A DNA stretch of 64,000 nt from Tatumella sp. JGM118 (GCF_018257515.1 NZ_JAERJR010000012.1:34883-98882), one strand, 5' to 3'; counted from the stretch's first letter, positions 42,457-52,650 are shown. Translations and numbers: made by a program. The notes: generated from the sequence alone by a model not told the origin.

Positions 42457-43257
42457 TCAGGATTTTTCCTGCTGTTTGACCTGCTGCCAGGCCGCTTCCA
42501 TCTGCTCCAGGGTCGCGCCAGGCATCGTCAGCCCCTGTGCTGCAATAATGCTTTCGACCTGACGAAAACGTTTTTCAAATTTATCGTTGGCTTTCTGCAA
42601 CGCGGTCTCGGCTTTACTGCCAAGATGGCGGGAAAGATTCACCGTGGCGAACAACAGATCCCCAATCTCCTCCTCCAGCCGCTGCGGGTTTATTTCATCG
42701 CGGCCAGCCTCTTCCATCACCTCAGCAATTTCTTCATGAACTTTATCGAGTACCGGCCCGGTCTCATTCCAGTCAAAACCGACATTGCTGCAACGCTTCT
42801 GGATCTTATAGGCCCGCATCAGGGCGGGCATTGCCCGGGGAATATCATCCAGCGCGGAATGCTGCGATTTCTGCTCTCGCTCCTGCTGTTTCAACGCTTC
42901 CCAGTGCTGGTTGATATCGTTCACCGCTTTATCCTGCGGTGAGGCAAAGATATGCGGGTGCCTGCGCTCCAGTTTACTGCTGATGCTCTGACAGATATCG
43001 CTGAAATCAAACAGCCCCTGTTCCTGTGCCATTTGTGCGTAGAACACGACCTGGAACAGTAAATCGCCCAGCTCTTCACGCAGTTCAGTAAAGTCTCCGC
43101 GCTGAATAGCATCCAGCACTTCATAGGTTTCTTCTAAGGTGTAAGGGGCAATAGAGGCAAACGTCTGCTGCTTATCCCACGGGCAGCCGTGCTGCGGGTC
43201 ACGTAATTGCTGCATCAGCGTCAGCAAATGCTGTAATGAAGATTCTGATGTGTTCAT
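42457..43257 (-). CDS. mazG: Nucleoside triphosphate pyrophosphohydrolase MazG
   Basis: 266 residues. It has two tandem MazG all-alpha domains: EELREELGDLLFQVVFYAQM in the first and RLEEEIGDLLFATVNLSRHL in the second, each with the EExxE...D metal site. It hydrolyses NTPs to NMP and pyrophosphate and lowers ppGpp in E. coli. It is located directly after relA, as in E. coli. Confidence 0.96.
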   Translation of the reverse strand: MNTSESSLQHLLTLMQQLRDPQHGCPWDKQQTFASIAPYTLEETYEVLDAIQRGDFTELREELGDLLFQVVFYAQMAQEQGLFDFSDICQSISSKLERRHPHIFASPQDKAVNDINQHWEALKQQEREQKSQHSALDDIPRAMPALMRAYKIQKRCSNVGFDWNETGPVLDKVHEEIAEVMEEAGRDEINPQRLEEEIGDLLFATVNLSRHLGSKAETALQKANDKFEKRFRQVESIIAAQGLTMPGATLEQMEAAWQQVKQQEKS

Positions 43258-43286
43258 GGCATTCTCAACGAAGGGGGTAAAACCAT

Positions 43287-43313
43287 CCCCGGTCAGCCAG
43301 AGGCTGAACGGGG
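43287..43313 (-). terminator. Hairpin between relA and mazG
   Basis: CCCCGGTCAGCC (43287-43298) pairs with GGCTGAACGGGG (43302-43313) with one mismatch. It is followed on the minus strand by ATGGTTTTA. It may reduce read-through from relA to mazG. Only a short T-run, so moderate confidence. Confidence 0.45.
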
Positions 43314-43325
43314 ACCGGTGACCGG

Positions 43326-45560
43326 TTAATGGCGGCGTTTGGCATCGATAATATCAGGCACCTGATTCAGACGGGCAATAATACGTCCCAGGACCTGCTG
43401 GTTATAAATTTCGATATCCATGTCGATGGTGGCGAGCTGCTTTTTCGTATCGCTATGGCTGGAAACCCCCAGCACATTGACTTTTTCGTTGGCCAGAATG
43501 GTCGTAATATCACGCAGCAGACCGCTGCGATCATTCGCAATAACCCTCACCACCAGCGAATATCCGCTGGAATAGCTCTCCCCCCAGACGGCATCAACAA
43601 TACGTTCCGGCGCATGATTCGTCAGCTCCGCCAGCTGATCACAATCCGCCCGGTGAATAGAGATCCCCCGCCCCTGGGTGATAAAGCCGACAATATCGTC
43701 GCCCGGGATAGGCTGACAGCAACGGGCAATATGGTGCATCAGATTCCCGACGCCCTCGACCACCACGCGACCACTCTCTTTGCCGGCATGGTGATTACTG
43801 TGTGATTTCTGAGTCAGCTGACGCAGGGCTTCCCTGTCTTCTTCTTCGGCGGTCGGTTTATTCAGCTTGCCCTGCAGATAGTTCACCATCTGGTTAAGCC
43901 GGATGTCACCGCCACCGATGGCCGCCAGGATTTCATCCATCGAGGTCATGTTATAGCGTGGCAACAGCAGCTTTTCAGCCTCTTTCAGGCTGATATCCAG
44001 GTGACTCAGTTCACTGTCCAGAATCTGCCGGCCGGCCAGGATATTTTTATCGCGATCCTGTTTACGGAACCAGGCATGCACTTTGGCACGACCCCGGCTG
44101 GTGGTAATATACCCAAGGTTCGGATTCAGCCAGTCCCTGCTCGGGTTCGGCTGCTTCTGGGTGATCACTTCTACCTGATCCCCCATCTGTAGCTGATAGG
44201 TGAAGGGAACAATCCGTCCGCTGATTTTGGCACCGATACAGCGGTGTCCGATATCACTGTGAATATGGTAAGCGAAGTCCAGCGGTGTCGAGCCGGCAGG
44301 CAGGTCGATGACATCGCCTTTCGGCGTAAACACATACACCCGGTCGTCAAACACCTGACTGCGGACTTCCTCAAGCATTTCGCCGCTGTCAGCCATCTCT
44401 TCCTGCCAGGCGATCAGTTTACGCAGCCAGGCAATCCGCTCTTCGTGACCCGCCGCGCCACGGGTATTGCTGATCCCCGGGCCTTCTTTGTATTTCCAGT
44501 GGGCCGCCACCCCCAGTTCAGCATCTTCATGCATCTGCCGGGTACGGATTTGTATCTCGACCGTTTGTCCACGCGGCCCCAGTACCACCGTGTGGATAGA
44601 CTGGTAGCCGTTAGGCTTAGGGTTAGCGACATAGTCGTCAAACTCACTGGGCAGATGACGGTACAGGGTGTGGACGATCCCTAACGCGCCGTAACAGTCC
44701 TGCAGACGGTCAGCCACAATGCGCACGGCACGGACATCGAACAGTTCATCAAAGGACAGGGCTTTCTTCTGCATCTTACGCCAGATGCTATAGATATGTT
44801 TCGGCCGGCCATAGACTTCGGCCCTGACCCCTTCGCGGGTCATTTCCTGACGCAGGTTATCGACGAAATTTTCGATATATTGTTCACGATCGACCCGCCG
44901 CTCATGCAGCAGTTTCGCGATACGTTTATATTCTTCCGGGTGCAGATAACGGAAACAGTAATCTTCCAGTTCCCATTTTAACTGACCGATCCCCAGGCGG
45001 TTTGCCAGCGGCGCATAGATATTGGTGCTCTCTTTCGCCGCCAGAACACGTTCGTCTTCCGGCGCATCTTTCATTTCGCGCAGATGGGCGACCCGCTCTG
45101 CCAGCTTGATCACCACACAACGAAAGTCTTCCACCATTGCCAGCAACATGCGGCGGACATTATCCACCTGTTCTGAGGCCATCGAATCGTTATGGGTCGC
45201 CTTCAGCTGACGGATGGCATCCATATCCCGGACACCATGCACCAGCGAGACAATCTCCCTGCCAAACCGCTCTTCCAGTTGTTCTTCGGTAACCACCTCT
45301 TCGTTAGCCAGCGGGAACAGCAACGCTGCGCGCAGGGTATCGTTGTCCATACTGAGTTCGGTCAGTATTTCGACCATCTCAATACCGCGCCACAGTAACA
45401 TCGGCTGAAGAGGATGGTGACTGGTCTCGGTTTCGCAATAACGCCAGCAGTCCGCCAGTCGCTGGCAGGATTGCTCATTAGCAATCCCCAGAGTGGCTAT
45501 CCACTGTTCGAGGGCAAATTCCCCTGCCGTATTCATATGCGCACTTCTTACCGCAACCAT
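43326..45560 (-). CDS. relA: GTP pyrophosphokinase RelA ((p)ppGpp synthetase I)
   Basis: 744 residues, the E. coli length, starting MVAVRSAHMNTAGEF. It synthesises (p)ppGpp on ribosomes stalled by uncharged tRNA. An inactive HD-hydrolase-like domain (about 60-200) is followed by the synthetase (KPNGYQSIHTVVLG; EIQIRTRQMHEDAELGVAAH), TGS (GDVIDLPAGSTPLDFAYHIH), and the C-terminal zinc-finger and ACT domains (HHIARCCQPIPGDDIVGFI; VVRVIANDRSGLLRDI). No hydrolase HD pair is visible in the first domain, as expected for RelA versus SpoT. Confidence 0.97.
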   Translation of the reverse strand: MVAVRSAHMNTAGEFALEQWIATLGIANEQSCQRLADCWRYCETETSHHPLQPMLLWRGIEMVEILTELSMDNDTLRAALLFPLANEEVVTEEQLEERFGREIVSLVHGVRDMDAIRQLKATHNDSMASEQVDNVRRMLLAMVEDFRCVVIKLAERVAHLREMKDAPEDERVLAAKESTNIYAPLANRLGIGQLKWELEDYCFRYLHPEEYKRIAKLLHERRVDREQYIENFVDNLRQEMTREGVRAEVYGRPKHIYSIWRKMQKKALSFDELFDVRAVRIVADRLQDCYGALGIVHTLYRHLPSEFDDYVANPKPNGYQSIHTVVLGPRGQTVEIQIRTRQMHEDAELGVAAHWKYKEGPGISNTRGAAGHEERIAWLRKLIAWQEEMADSGEMLEEVRSQVFDDRVYVFTPKGDVIDLPAGSTPLDFAYHIHSDIGHRCIGAKISGRIVPFTYQLQMGDQVEVITQKQPNPSRDWLNPNLGYITTSRGRAKVHAWFRKQDRDKNILAGRQILDSELSHLDISLKEAEKLLLPRYNMTSMDEILAAIGGGDIRLNQMVNYLQGKLNKPTAEEEDREALRQLTQKSHSNHHAGKESGRVVVEGVGNLMHHIARCCQPIPGDDIVGFITQGRGISIHRADCDQLAELTNHAPERIVDAVWGESYSSGYSLVVRVIANDRSGLLRDITTILANEKVNVLGVSSHSDTKKQLATIDMDIEIYNQQVLGRIIARLNQVPDIIDAKRRH

Positions 45561-45592
45561 AACTTCTCCTGCATGACGGCCTGCCTGGCCGT

Positions 45593-46909
45593 TTAGGTTC
45601 TGCTGAACAGCACCATGGATTCCAGATGGCTGGTATGAGGAAACATATCCAGCATCGTCACCCGCTCCGCAATATAGCCTGCTGCCATCAAGGGCTCACT
45701 GTCACGAGCCAGTGTGGCGGGATTACAGGACACATACACTATACGTTCTGGTGCCAGCGCAATAATATGCGCCATTATTCCGGCGGCACCGGCCCTGGCC
45801 GGATCGAGCAGTACTTTAGTGAACCCCTGCGATGCCCAGGGTTGTCCTGTCACATCCTGTTCCAGATCGTGCCGGTAGAACGTGACATTATGTAAATCAT
45901 TATCCTGCGCATTACGCGCAGCCTGCTGAACTAATGCCTCTACCCCTTCAACACCGACAACATTCTCAACATACTGCCCGACAGGCAGAGTGAAGTTGCC
46001 CATTCCGCAAAACAGGTCCAGTACCCGGTCGCCGGGCTGCAACGCCAGCCAGTCGATAGCCGTCGTCACCATCTGCTGATTCACCTTGTCATTCACCTGG
46101 ATGAAATCCTGCGGGCTGAAGGATAGCTTCAGGTTATGCGACTGATAATACGGCATTTCTCCGCAAATGTGTTGCAGAGTATTGTTGTCCGGGGCAAGAA
46201 ACAACATCAGCTGGTGATGTTGCGAAAATCGTTCCAGTTTTTCATGGTCAGCCACAGAAAATGGTTTCAGATGGCGTAAAACCAGCATCACCCCATTGTC
46301 CGCCTGCACCAGCTCGGCATGGCCGAGATCCCGGGCACCCTGTAATTCTGTCATACACTGTCTCAGTTCGGGGAGCAAACGATCCAGAGATTGCACCATA
46401 ACAGGGCACTGGCGGATATTCACGATTTCGCTGCTGCCATTTTTACGAAAGCCCATGTCCAGCCGCTGCTGTTTATTATCCCAGCGCAGGCTCAGCCGTG
46501 CACGTCGCCGGTAGTGCCAGCTGTCTCCGTGGATCACCTGTTCAACCTTTAACGGTTGCGGGCTGTTGTGGTTGAGCATTCTTTCCAGGGCTTGTTTTTT
46601 ACTTTGCTGCTGAAGAGCTTCACTGACGTGCTGCTGCTGGCAGCCACCACATTCACCATAATGAGGACAACGTGCAACCACACGCTCAGGACTTTGCGTG
46701 AGAAGCCGGGTCGCTTTACCGCGGGAATAGTGACGTTTATCTTCCTGCACCGTCACCTGCACTTTTTCTCCGGGCAGCGCCCCACTGACAAACAGGGTTT
46801 TCCCCTGATAACGCGCCACGCCCTGACCAAACGGATCCAGCTCATCTATCGTTACCGTGAGTTCTTTGCGGGGCTTCGCGCGCCTGGCAGCGGAATAAAA
46901 TTGCACCAT
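45593..46909 (-). CDS. rlmD: 23S rRNA (uracil(1939)-C5)-methyltransferase RlmD
   Basis: 438 residues. An N-terminal TRAM domain (about 15-75) and an iron-sulfur cluster motif [14 protein letters not shown] precede the SAM methyltransferase. This has [16 protein letters not shown] and the catalytic Cys in [11 protein letters not shown]. It lies 32 bp upstream of relA. In E. coli barA lies divergent on the other side, but no barA is present here. Confidence 0.96.
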   Translation of the reverse strand: MVQFYSAARRAKPRKELTVTIDELDPFGQGVARYQGKTLFVSGALPGEKVQVTVQEDKRHYSRGKATRLLTQSPERVVARCPHYGECGGCQQQHVSEALQQQSKKQALERMLNHNSPQPLKVEQVIHGDSWHYRRRARLSLRWDNKQQRLDMGFRKNGSSEIVNIRQCPVMVQSLDRLLPELRQCMTELQGARDLGHAELVQADNGVMLVLRHLKPFSVADHEKLERFSQHHQLMLFLAPDNNTLQHICGEMPYYQSHNLKLSFSPQDFIQVNDKVNQQMVTTAIDWLALQPGDRVLDLFCGMGNFTLPVGQYVENVVGVEGVEALVQQAARNAQDNDLHNVTFYRHDLEQDVTGQPWASQGFTKVLLDPARAGAAGIMAHIIALAPERIVYVSCNPATLARDSEPLMAAGYIAERVTMLDMFPHTSHLESMVLFSRT

Positions 46910-47420
46910 CAGTAATGTGTTCTCTTAATATGGCAGATTGTCAGAGGTATGCCGGGCTTTCCGGCAACAGAATGTATTTTACCTGCTCTGTAAAATTCTG
47001 CAGACAATGATACGGAAAAACAGACGGAATGTAGCGTAAAAAAGCCAAATACATTCACAAATCTGTTCACTCAGCATTCATCCTGTCTGCCGGTAAAGAC
47101 ACCTTTTCTCAGAGCTCCCCCTGATCCGCAGGGGGAAATATATCCCTGATACCGCCTGCGCGGCAGATTGCCTGAAATGTTACGGTGGCTGACAGCCCTA
47201 TAGCAGCAACCGATAACGGGACAGAACGGAGTGAGCAAACGAAACAGTAAAAGGACGTGACAGACGAAGAAGCAGAACGGGGTTAGCAAGCGGAGGGGTA
47301 AAACGACCCAACAGATGAAGAAGTAAAAGGGGCGACAGTAAAAAGACTCGCCCGCACGTTCGCCGGAGAGCGCAAAAAGCGGCGGGCAGGAAAGATGCAT
47401 CTGCCCGCGGTTTCTGCGGA
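46910..47420. other. 510-bp gap at the usual barA position, with a 51-bp tandem duplication
   Basis: Upstream of rlmD and downstream of yqcA. The rlmD promoter should lie in the first 120 bp. A 109-codon minus-strand frame (47071-47400) has unusual composition rich in Phe, Leu and Cys and no ribosome binding site I trust. Its hydrophobic centre is encoded by the 51-bp repeat at 47222-47323. I see no other signal. Confidence 0.45.
47222..47323. repeat. Two 51-bp imperfect tandem repeats
   Basis: Units 47222-47272 and 47273-47323 align without gaps and differ at about 12 of 51 positions. Both begin CAGAACGG and end GAAGAAG. The length is a multiple of three, and on the minus strand each unit would encode a 17-residue hydrophobic stretch ending RLLTPFC. 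Confidence 0.7.
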
Positions 47421-47867
47421 TTACAACAAGGTTATCCAGTGTTCAATCCACGGTAAGGCAACCTCTTCGGGCACCGGTGAGTCCTGTGCATCGACCAACA
47501 GAACCTCACCGATACGCTGTGCCTGATGCTCCTGCAACAGCTGATCGAAAGCCTGACCGGCTCCGCAATATTCCTGATAACTGCTATCCCCCAGAGCAAT
47601 CAGCCCGTAACGTACCGTCGGCTGGTAACCACACTGATCTTTCATGGCAGTATAAAGCCCTGCGATAGTGTCCGGAAAGTCGCCCTGCCCGGTCGTGGAG
47701 GTAATAATTAACCGGATCTGCAGACTCTCATCCAGCCACTGACTTAACACCGGTTCATCATACAGGCGGACCTGGTGTCCGACGGCTTCCAGCATTGGCT
47801 GCGCTTCTTCGGCAATAAGCTGCGAATTACCATACACGGTACCGATAAAAATTCCGATACTGGCCAT
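47421..47867 (-). CDS. yqcA: Flavodoxin YqcA
   Basis: 148 residues. It is a short FMN flavodoxin with the phosphate loop GTVYGNSQLIAEEA at the N-terminus and TTGQGDFPDTI and LGDSSYQEYCGAG in the FMN-binding loops. The electron partner is unknown. It shares one base with truC; the truC-yqcA pair is conserved in enterobacteria. Confidence 0.94.
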   Translation of the reverse strand: MASIGIFIGTVYGNSQLIAEEAQPMLEAVGHQVRLYDEPVLSQWLDESLQIRLIITSTTGQGDFPDTIAGLYTAMKDQCGYQPTVRYGLIALGDSSYQEYCGAGQAFDQLLQEHQAQRIGEVLLVDAQDSPVPEEVALPWIEHWITLL

Positions 47868-48643
47868 TACTTCTCCTCCGTCTCTGACGGTTCAATAAAC
47901 GGGATGGTCCGGGGTAAATCCGGTAACAGATCCTGCCAGCCGAAATGGTCAAAGGCCGTTTGCCAGACCGTATCGAGGCCGGCCTGCAGATATAGAGACT
48001 CCCCGGTCACCGGATGCGTCAGCATAAGCCGGGATGCATGTAACATCAGTCGGTGACATCCGAAATGTCCGGCGGCCCCGCGATTCTGACGTAAATCCCC
48101 GTGATTAGTATCACCGATGATCGGATGCCGGAGGTGCGACATATGGCGACGCAATTGGTGCTTACGACCGGTTTGCGGAGTGAGTTCCATCAGAGTGTAA
48201 CGGCAGGTGGAATAACGCCCTATCGGCACCGGCATTTCAACCTGAGCCAGCGGCTGATAGCGGGTCAGTGCCGACTGAGGCGCGGCAGGCGCGGCGGAAT
48301 GTTTATCGGCAATCTTATCCCGCTCTTCCATCAACGGATAATCCAGCTCGCCCGCCTCTGTCAGCCAGCCACGCACGACGGCATGATACGTTTTTTCCAG
48401 CTGATGCTGTTCGAACTGCTGTGATAACAGCCGGGCAACCTCAGACGATAAGGCGAAGATCAACACGCCGGACGTCGGGCGGTCCAGACGATGGACGGTA
48501 AAGACATGCTGGCCTATCTGGTCACGCAGTGTCTGCATCACGAAGGTCGTTTCATGCCGATCCAGCCAGCTCCGGTGAACCAGCATACCCGCGGGTTTGT
48601 TGACCACCACCAGCCAGCGATCCTGATAAATAATTTCAAGCAT
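47867..48643 (-). CDS. truC: tRNA pseudouridine(65) synthase TruC
   Basis: 258 residues. RluA-family fold with the catalytic VHRLDRPTSGVLIFALSSE (Asp in HRLD). NKPAGMLVH at the N-terminus and TGRKHQLRRHMSHLRHPI near the C-terminus agree with the family. It acts on U65 of tRNA-Ile and tRNA-Asp in E. coli. Confidence 0.96.
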   Translation of the reverse strand: MLEIIYQDRWLVVVNKPAGMLVHRSWLDRHETTFVMQTLRDQIGQHVFTVHRLDRPTSGVLIFALSSEVARLLSQQFEQHQLEKTYHAVVRGWLTEAGELDYPLMEERDKIADKHSAAPAAPQSALTRYQPLAQVEMPVPIGRYSTCRYTLMELTPQTGRKHQLRRHMSHLRHPIIGDTNHGDLRQNRGAAGHFGCHRLMLHASRLMLTHPVTGESLYLQAGLDTVWQTAFDHFGWQDLLPDLPRTIPFIEPSETEEK

Positions 48644-48972
48644 TAAGGCGTTTCTTGTTCAAAGAGACCATCAAGTTGCCTTAAGGTCAGTAACAATACC
48701 GGACGTACGCTGTGCTGCGGCTCCAGCGCCATTTCAAAATACGGAGCGATCGCCAGTTTTTCAGGTAACCCGGCCCCGGCATCGATGATGTCCGTCATCC
48801 GGGGAATAAAAATCCACTGCAGCCATTCCAGCGGATGCAGGGTGTCCAGGCTGAAAGGCTGGGAGCTTTGCAGCGCGCTCTCTGCCGGTGCCGTTTCCTG
48901 CCATAGCTGATGGTCCCGTAAGATCTGTTCAAGTTGCGACAGTCGCTGCAGGACGATATGTTGCTCAGCCAC
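48643..48972 (-). CDS. yqcC: YqcC family protein (DUF446)
   Basis: 109 residues, all-helical, unknown function. LDTLHPLEWLQWIFIPRM and GAGLPEKLAIAPYFEMAL are characteristic of the YqcC family. It shares one base with truC and is the first gene of yqcC-truC-yqcA, with csrB immediately upstream. Confidence 0.93.
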   Translation of the reverse strand: MAEQHIVLQRLSQLEQILRDHQLWQETAPAESALQSSQPFSLDTLHPLEWLQWIFIPRMTDIIDAGAGLPEKLAIAPYFEMALEPQHSVRPVLLLTLRQLDGLFEQETP

Positions 48973-49040
48973 CGGTGTTCTCCTTTTCCTGATAAAAACC
49001 GCGCCAGCATACCATTACACGGAGGAAAAGTGATGAGCAT

Positions 49041-49365
49041 AAAAAAGGGAGTACTGTAAAAATACAGTACTCCCAGTCTGTTCGCAGCAATCCAGCTACA
49101 ATCGTGCTCCCTGCTTTCATTGGGCTTAATCAGTATCAGCCGGGTCATCCTGACCGGACTTTCTGGCCCGATGCGCCACTGTCTATCCCCGACAGCAACT
49201 TCCCTCCCGGGGAGGGGGTTAGCTCAGGCAGAGCAGGTTACTTCTTTCCTGAAACAACCTTACGGCATCTGACATCCATAACAGATACCACCTTCCCTGG
49301 GCTGTTTTCATCCTGAAAACCAGTCACCTCCACGGCGTCCTGCCAGTGGGTGCCATTCTGGCAGA
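49041..49365 (-). ncRNA. csrB: CsrB, CsrA-sequestering regulatory RNA
   Basis: It lies between yqcC and syd, the csrB position in E. coli. On the minus strand the 3' end is very close to E. coli CsrB: GCAGGGAGCA, then GTAGCTGGATTGCTGCGAAC, then a terminator with arms GGGAGTACTGTA/TACAGTACTCCC (49047-49074) and a T-run at 49041-49046. Upstream there are about a dozen GGA motifs, many as CAGGA in hairpin loops, which bind the translational regulator CsrA. The 3' end is firm. The 5' end near 49365 is an estimate because no clear promoter could be chosen. The number of GGA motifs is lower than in E. coli CsrB. Confidence 0.88.
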
Positions 49366-49384
49366 GTTGCCATTTTTCGCAACG

Positions 49385-49443
49385 GGATTTTTACTGTAAA
49401 AATCCTAATTAGCTTTATAATTCAATGGCTTTTACAGTAACCC
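49385..49443. promoter_or_regulatory. Palindromic elements upstream of csrB
   Basis: A perfect 21-bp palindrome occupies 49385-49405 (arms GGATTTTTAC and GTAAAAATCC around a single T). A related half, TTTTACAGTAA, lies at 49430-49440. Both carry TTACTGTAAA-like cores and are within 80 bp upstream of CsrB. They could be activator sites (for example for UvrY or another regulator), though the GacA/UvrY consensus with its 6-bp spacer is not obvious. Confidence 0.45.
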
Positions 49444-49554
49444 CCTGAAATAGGAAGGCTTTATACAATGACGAATTCCCAGGTAAAAAACACTCTTTAT
49501 TGATCTGAATCAAGTTACTTACCGCCTTCTGTTCACAAACTGCGGGATTTCAGA

Positions 49555-50106
49555 CTATTTCGTCACGATCCCGTCAGATTCGGTAAGAAAATCAGCCAGT
49601 GAAGGGGCCAGAATTTCACGCTTCTTGGTGCCGAGTGATTCCAGGATAACTTCACCGCTCAGGTTACAGACCGAGATAATTTCGGTGTCGTGATCGGTCG
49701 CGGCAATAAACAGGGTCGGGGTCTGTTTCAGTCGCCGTTTCATCACCAGGTGTCCGATTAAATTCTCCTGCACCCGGCTGAAATCTTCCTCATTCCAGAC
49801 CTGCAGCAAGGTCATCGGACGTCCCTGCCAGACGGCCTGCATATCCGCCGCAAACTGCGCGGTATACCAGGCGACTACGGCGGGCTGAATCACAATATCC
49901 AGCGCACGTTCTACCGCTTCCAGCGTTGCGGGCAAAGTAAACGGCCGGGGTTGCCAGTAGACCCCCCGCTCATCGCCCGACTCAATACACGGAGAATCGA
50001 TACCCGCGAGTGCTTCACTCCACGGAAAATGACCGGTTTGCTGCTGCCATTTCTCACAATAGCGGCGGGTAAAGGCGTGTAAAGCATCTAAGGTTTGCTG
50101 CATCAT
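49555..50106 (-). CDS. syd: SecY-interacting protein Syd
   Basis: 183 residues (E. coli 181). It is a cytoplasmic protein that binds SecY and checks translocon integrity. Family features [13 protein letters not shown] and [21 protein letters not shown] are present (here [19 protein letters not shown]). It is divergent from queF with 62 bp between the starts. Confidence 0.95.
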   Translation of the reverse strand: MMQQTLDALHAFTRRYCEKWQQQTGHFPWSEALAGIDSPCIESGDERGVYWQPRPFTLPATLEAVERALDIVIQPAVVAWYTAQFAADMQAVWQGRPMTLLQVWNEEDFSRVQENLIGHLVMKRRLKQTPTLFIAATDHDTEIISVCNLSGEVILESLGTKKREILAPSLADFLTESDGIVTK

Positions 50107-50168
50107 TCATTTTCTCACTTCTGATCGGGTACACTGAGCACAACGTTTACTTTATCCGTGGTACTTTC

Positions 50169-51014
50169 ATGACTCATTATGACCAACATCAGGCCCTGGA
50201 AGGTCTGACCCTGGGAAAAAAAACTTCCTACACCGAACATTATGCCCCGGAGTTATTACAACCGGTTCCGCGCAGCCTGAACCGTGACGGTCTGGGGTTG
50301 CAGGAAGATAACCTGCCCTTTCATGGCGAGGACCTCTGGACATTGTACGAACTCTCCTGGCTAAATGAGCAGGGAGTTCCGCGCGTGGCTATCGGTTATG
50401 TGGCGCTCTGTGCCACCAGCCGGAATCTGATTGAATCGAAGAGTTTTAAACTCTATCTGAATAGTTTCAATCAGACAAAATTTGCGGATACTGAAGCCGT
50501 CAGAGCCACTCTCGAAAAAGATCTCACTGCCTGTGCCGGGGGTAAAGTCACGGTAACCCTCTCAAGCCTGAGTGAGGCTGAAGGACAACCGGTCGGTCAT
50601 TTCGCCGGAGAGTGCATCGACGACCTGCCGGTTACCGTCGATAATTACAGTTTTGATAACAGTCTGCTGAAAGGCGCCACGGTGCCTGAGATCGTCGAAG
50701 AGACGCTGGTCAGCCACCTGCTGAAATCCAACTGCCTGATCACCCAACAGCCTGACTGGGGCTCGGTCATGATCCGCTATCGCGGCCCGCAGATCGATCG
50801 TGAAGCGCTGTTACGCTACCTGCTCTCTTTCCGCCAGCATAATGAATTCCACGAACAGTGTGTTGAGCGCATTTTCAATGATCTGCAGCAGTTTTGCCAG
50901 CCGGAGCACCTGACGGTGTATGCACGCTACACGCGCAGAGGTGGCCTGGACATCAACCCGTGGCGCAGTAACGTTGAGTTTGATGCCCCTATAGCGCGGC
51001 TGGCCCGCCAGTAA
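50169..51014 (+). CDS. queF: NADPH-dependent 7-cyano-7-deazaguanine reductase QueF
   Basis: 281 residues, the long two-domain (bimodular) form. It reduces preQ0 to preQ1 in queuosine synthesis. The catalytic Cys lies in [15 protein letters not shown], with the acidic Asp seven residues later. The NADPH-binding [15 protein letters not shown] (QueF motif) is near residue 90. Together with queD and queE it gives three queuosine genes in the window. Confidence 0.97.
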   Translation: MTHYDQHQALEGLTLGKKTSYTEHYAPELLQPVPRSLNRDGLGLQEDNLPFHGEDLWTLYELSWLNEQGVPRVAIGYVALCATSRNLIESKSFKLYLNSFNQTKFADTEAVRATLEKDLTACAGGKVTVTLSSLSEAEGQPVGHFAGECIDDLPVTVDNYSFDNSLLKGATVPEIVEETLVSHLLKSNCLITQQPDWGSVMIRYRGPQIDREALLRYLLSFRQHNEFHEQCVERIFNDLQQFCQPEHLTVYARYTRRGGLDINPWRSNVEFDAPIARLARQ

Positions 51015-51201
51015 ATTCCGCTATTCCCCGCAATCATCACAAGGAATAAGCACTTATCACTTGTGAAAATCCGCGAGCCAGCGATACTCTGAAATACCGG
51101 CCAGTGAAACCACAGGGCCGGACAGGGAGCCGGCGTCACGGTCAATGATTTTACAGCCGCTGTGTGATGCAGCAGTTCCCCGCGGGGAGTAAGGAGTTCT
51201 C

Positions 51202-52566
51202 TTGATTACACATATCAGCCCCCTTGGGGCGATGGATCTGCTTTCACAACTGGAAGTAGATATGCTGAAAAGAACCGCCAGCAGTGACCTGTATCAGTTA
51301 TTCCGCAACTGCTCGCTGGCGGTGCTTAATTCCGGCAGCCAGACAGATAACAGTCAGCAACTGCTATCGCGCTTTACCGATTTTGATATCAATGTATTGC
51401 GTCGCGAACGCGGCGTAAAACTGGAGCTGATTAACCCGCCGGAAAATGCCTTTGTCGATGGTCAGATTATCCGTTCGCTGCAGGCAAACTTATTCGCCGT
51501 ACTACGGGATATCCTGTTTGTGACCGGTCAGCTGAACCATTCGGCGCGTTTTCGCGAACCGAACCCGAAAGATTCGGCCTACATCACCAATATGGTGTTT
51601 TCTATTTTGCGTAATGCCCGTGCTCTGCATGTGGGGGAGTTACCGAATACCGTGGTCTGCTGGGGGGGACATTCAGTGAACCCGGTGGAATATCAGTATT
51701 GCCGGGATGTCGGCACGCAATTAGGTCTGCGTGAACTGAATATCTGCACCGGCTGTGGCCCGGGGGTGATGGAAGCGCCGATGAAAGGTGCAGCCGTCGG
51801 CCATGCACAGCAGCGTTACCATGAAGGACGTTTTATCGGTCTGACCGAACCTTCCATCATTGCGGCTGAGCCACCGAACCCGCTGGTGAATGAGCTGATT
51901 ATCATGCCGGATATCGAAAAACGTCTGGAGGCCTTCGTACGCATCGCACACGGCATTATTATCTTCCCGGGCGGCGTCGGGACGGCCGAAGAGTTGCTCT
52001 ATCTGCTGGGTATTATGATGCATCCGCACAACCACCAGCAGGTGCTGCCGCTGATCCTCACCGGGCCGAAAGAGAGTGCAGACTATTTCCGTGTGCTGGA
52101 TGATTTTATCGTCAATACGCTGGGTGAGGCGGCCACCCGCCATTACCGGATTATCATCGATGATGCCCCGGCGGTCGCAAAAGCCATGAAACAGGCCATG
52201 CCGGCCGTGAAGGAGTATCGCCGTCAGACCGGCGATGCCTACAGTTTTAACTGGTCACTGCGCATCGAACCGGAACTGCAACTGCCGTTCCAGCCGACCC
52301 ATGCCAATATGTCCGCCCTTAACCTCAACCAGGATCAGCCGAAAGATAAACTGGCCGCAGATTTGCGCCGGATGTTCTCGGGGATCGTGGCAGGAAATGT
52401 GAAAGAGATCGGCATCCGCGAAATACGAGCCCACGGACCGTTTAAAATTCACGGCGATGCCGATATCATGCACCGCATGGATGAAATGTTGCAGGGCTTC
52501 ATCGCGCAGCACCGGATGAAACTGCCGGGCAGTGCGTATGTCCCTTGCTACGAAATCATCAGATAA
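51202..52566 (+). CDS. ppnN: Nucleosidase PpnN (YgdH)
   Basis: 454 residues from a TTG start at 51202 preceded by AAGGAG; the N-terminus [19 protein letters not shown] fits the family. It cleaves purine and pyrimidine nucleotides to base and ribose 5-phosphate and is stimulated by (p)ppGpp. The LOG-type motif is present: [16 protein letters not shown] and the preceding [16 protein letters not shown]. Next to it is a 190-bp spacer after queF without another gene. Confidence 0.96.
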   Translation: MITHISPLGAMDLLSQLEVDMLKRTASSDLYQLFRNCSLAVLNSGSQTDNSQQLLSRFTDFDINVLRRERGVKLELINPPENAFVDGQIIRSLQANLFAVLRDILFVTGQLNHSARFREPNPKDSAYITNMVFSILRNARALHVGELPNTVVCWGGHSVNPVEYQYCRDVGTQLGLRELNICTGCGPGVMEAPMKGAAVGHAQQRYHEGRFIGLTEPSIIAAEPPNPLVNELIIMPDIEKRLEAFVRIAHGIIIFPGGVGTAEELLYLLGIMMHPHNHQQVLPLILTGPKESADYFRVLDDFIVNTLGEAATRHYRIIIDDAPAVAKAMKQAMPAVKEYRRQTGDAYSFNWSLRIEPELQLPFQPTHANMSALNLNQDQPKDKLAADLRRMFSGIVAGNVKEIGIREIRAHGPFKIHGDADIMHRMDEMLQGFIAQHRMKLPGSAYVPCYEIIR

Positions 52567-52650
52567 TCTCTCTGCTTACCGGCCACCCGCCGGTAAGCAG
52601 CTTCTGTTTTTACTTTACGCTGTGTTCCGCGTTGATATTCTCCGGCCCTT

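Noticed and set aside
47071..47400. 109-codon hydrophobic minus-strand frame at the usual barA site
   Set aside because: Composition is produced by the 51-bp repeat and no ribosome binding site is clear; kept only as a repeat and a finding.
49104..49316. 70-codon + strand frame
   Set aside because: It lies antisense within csrB, whose 3' end and terminator are recognisable.
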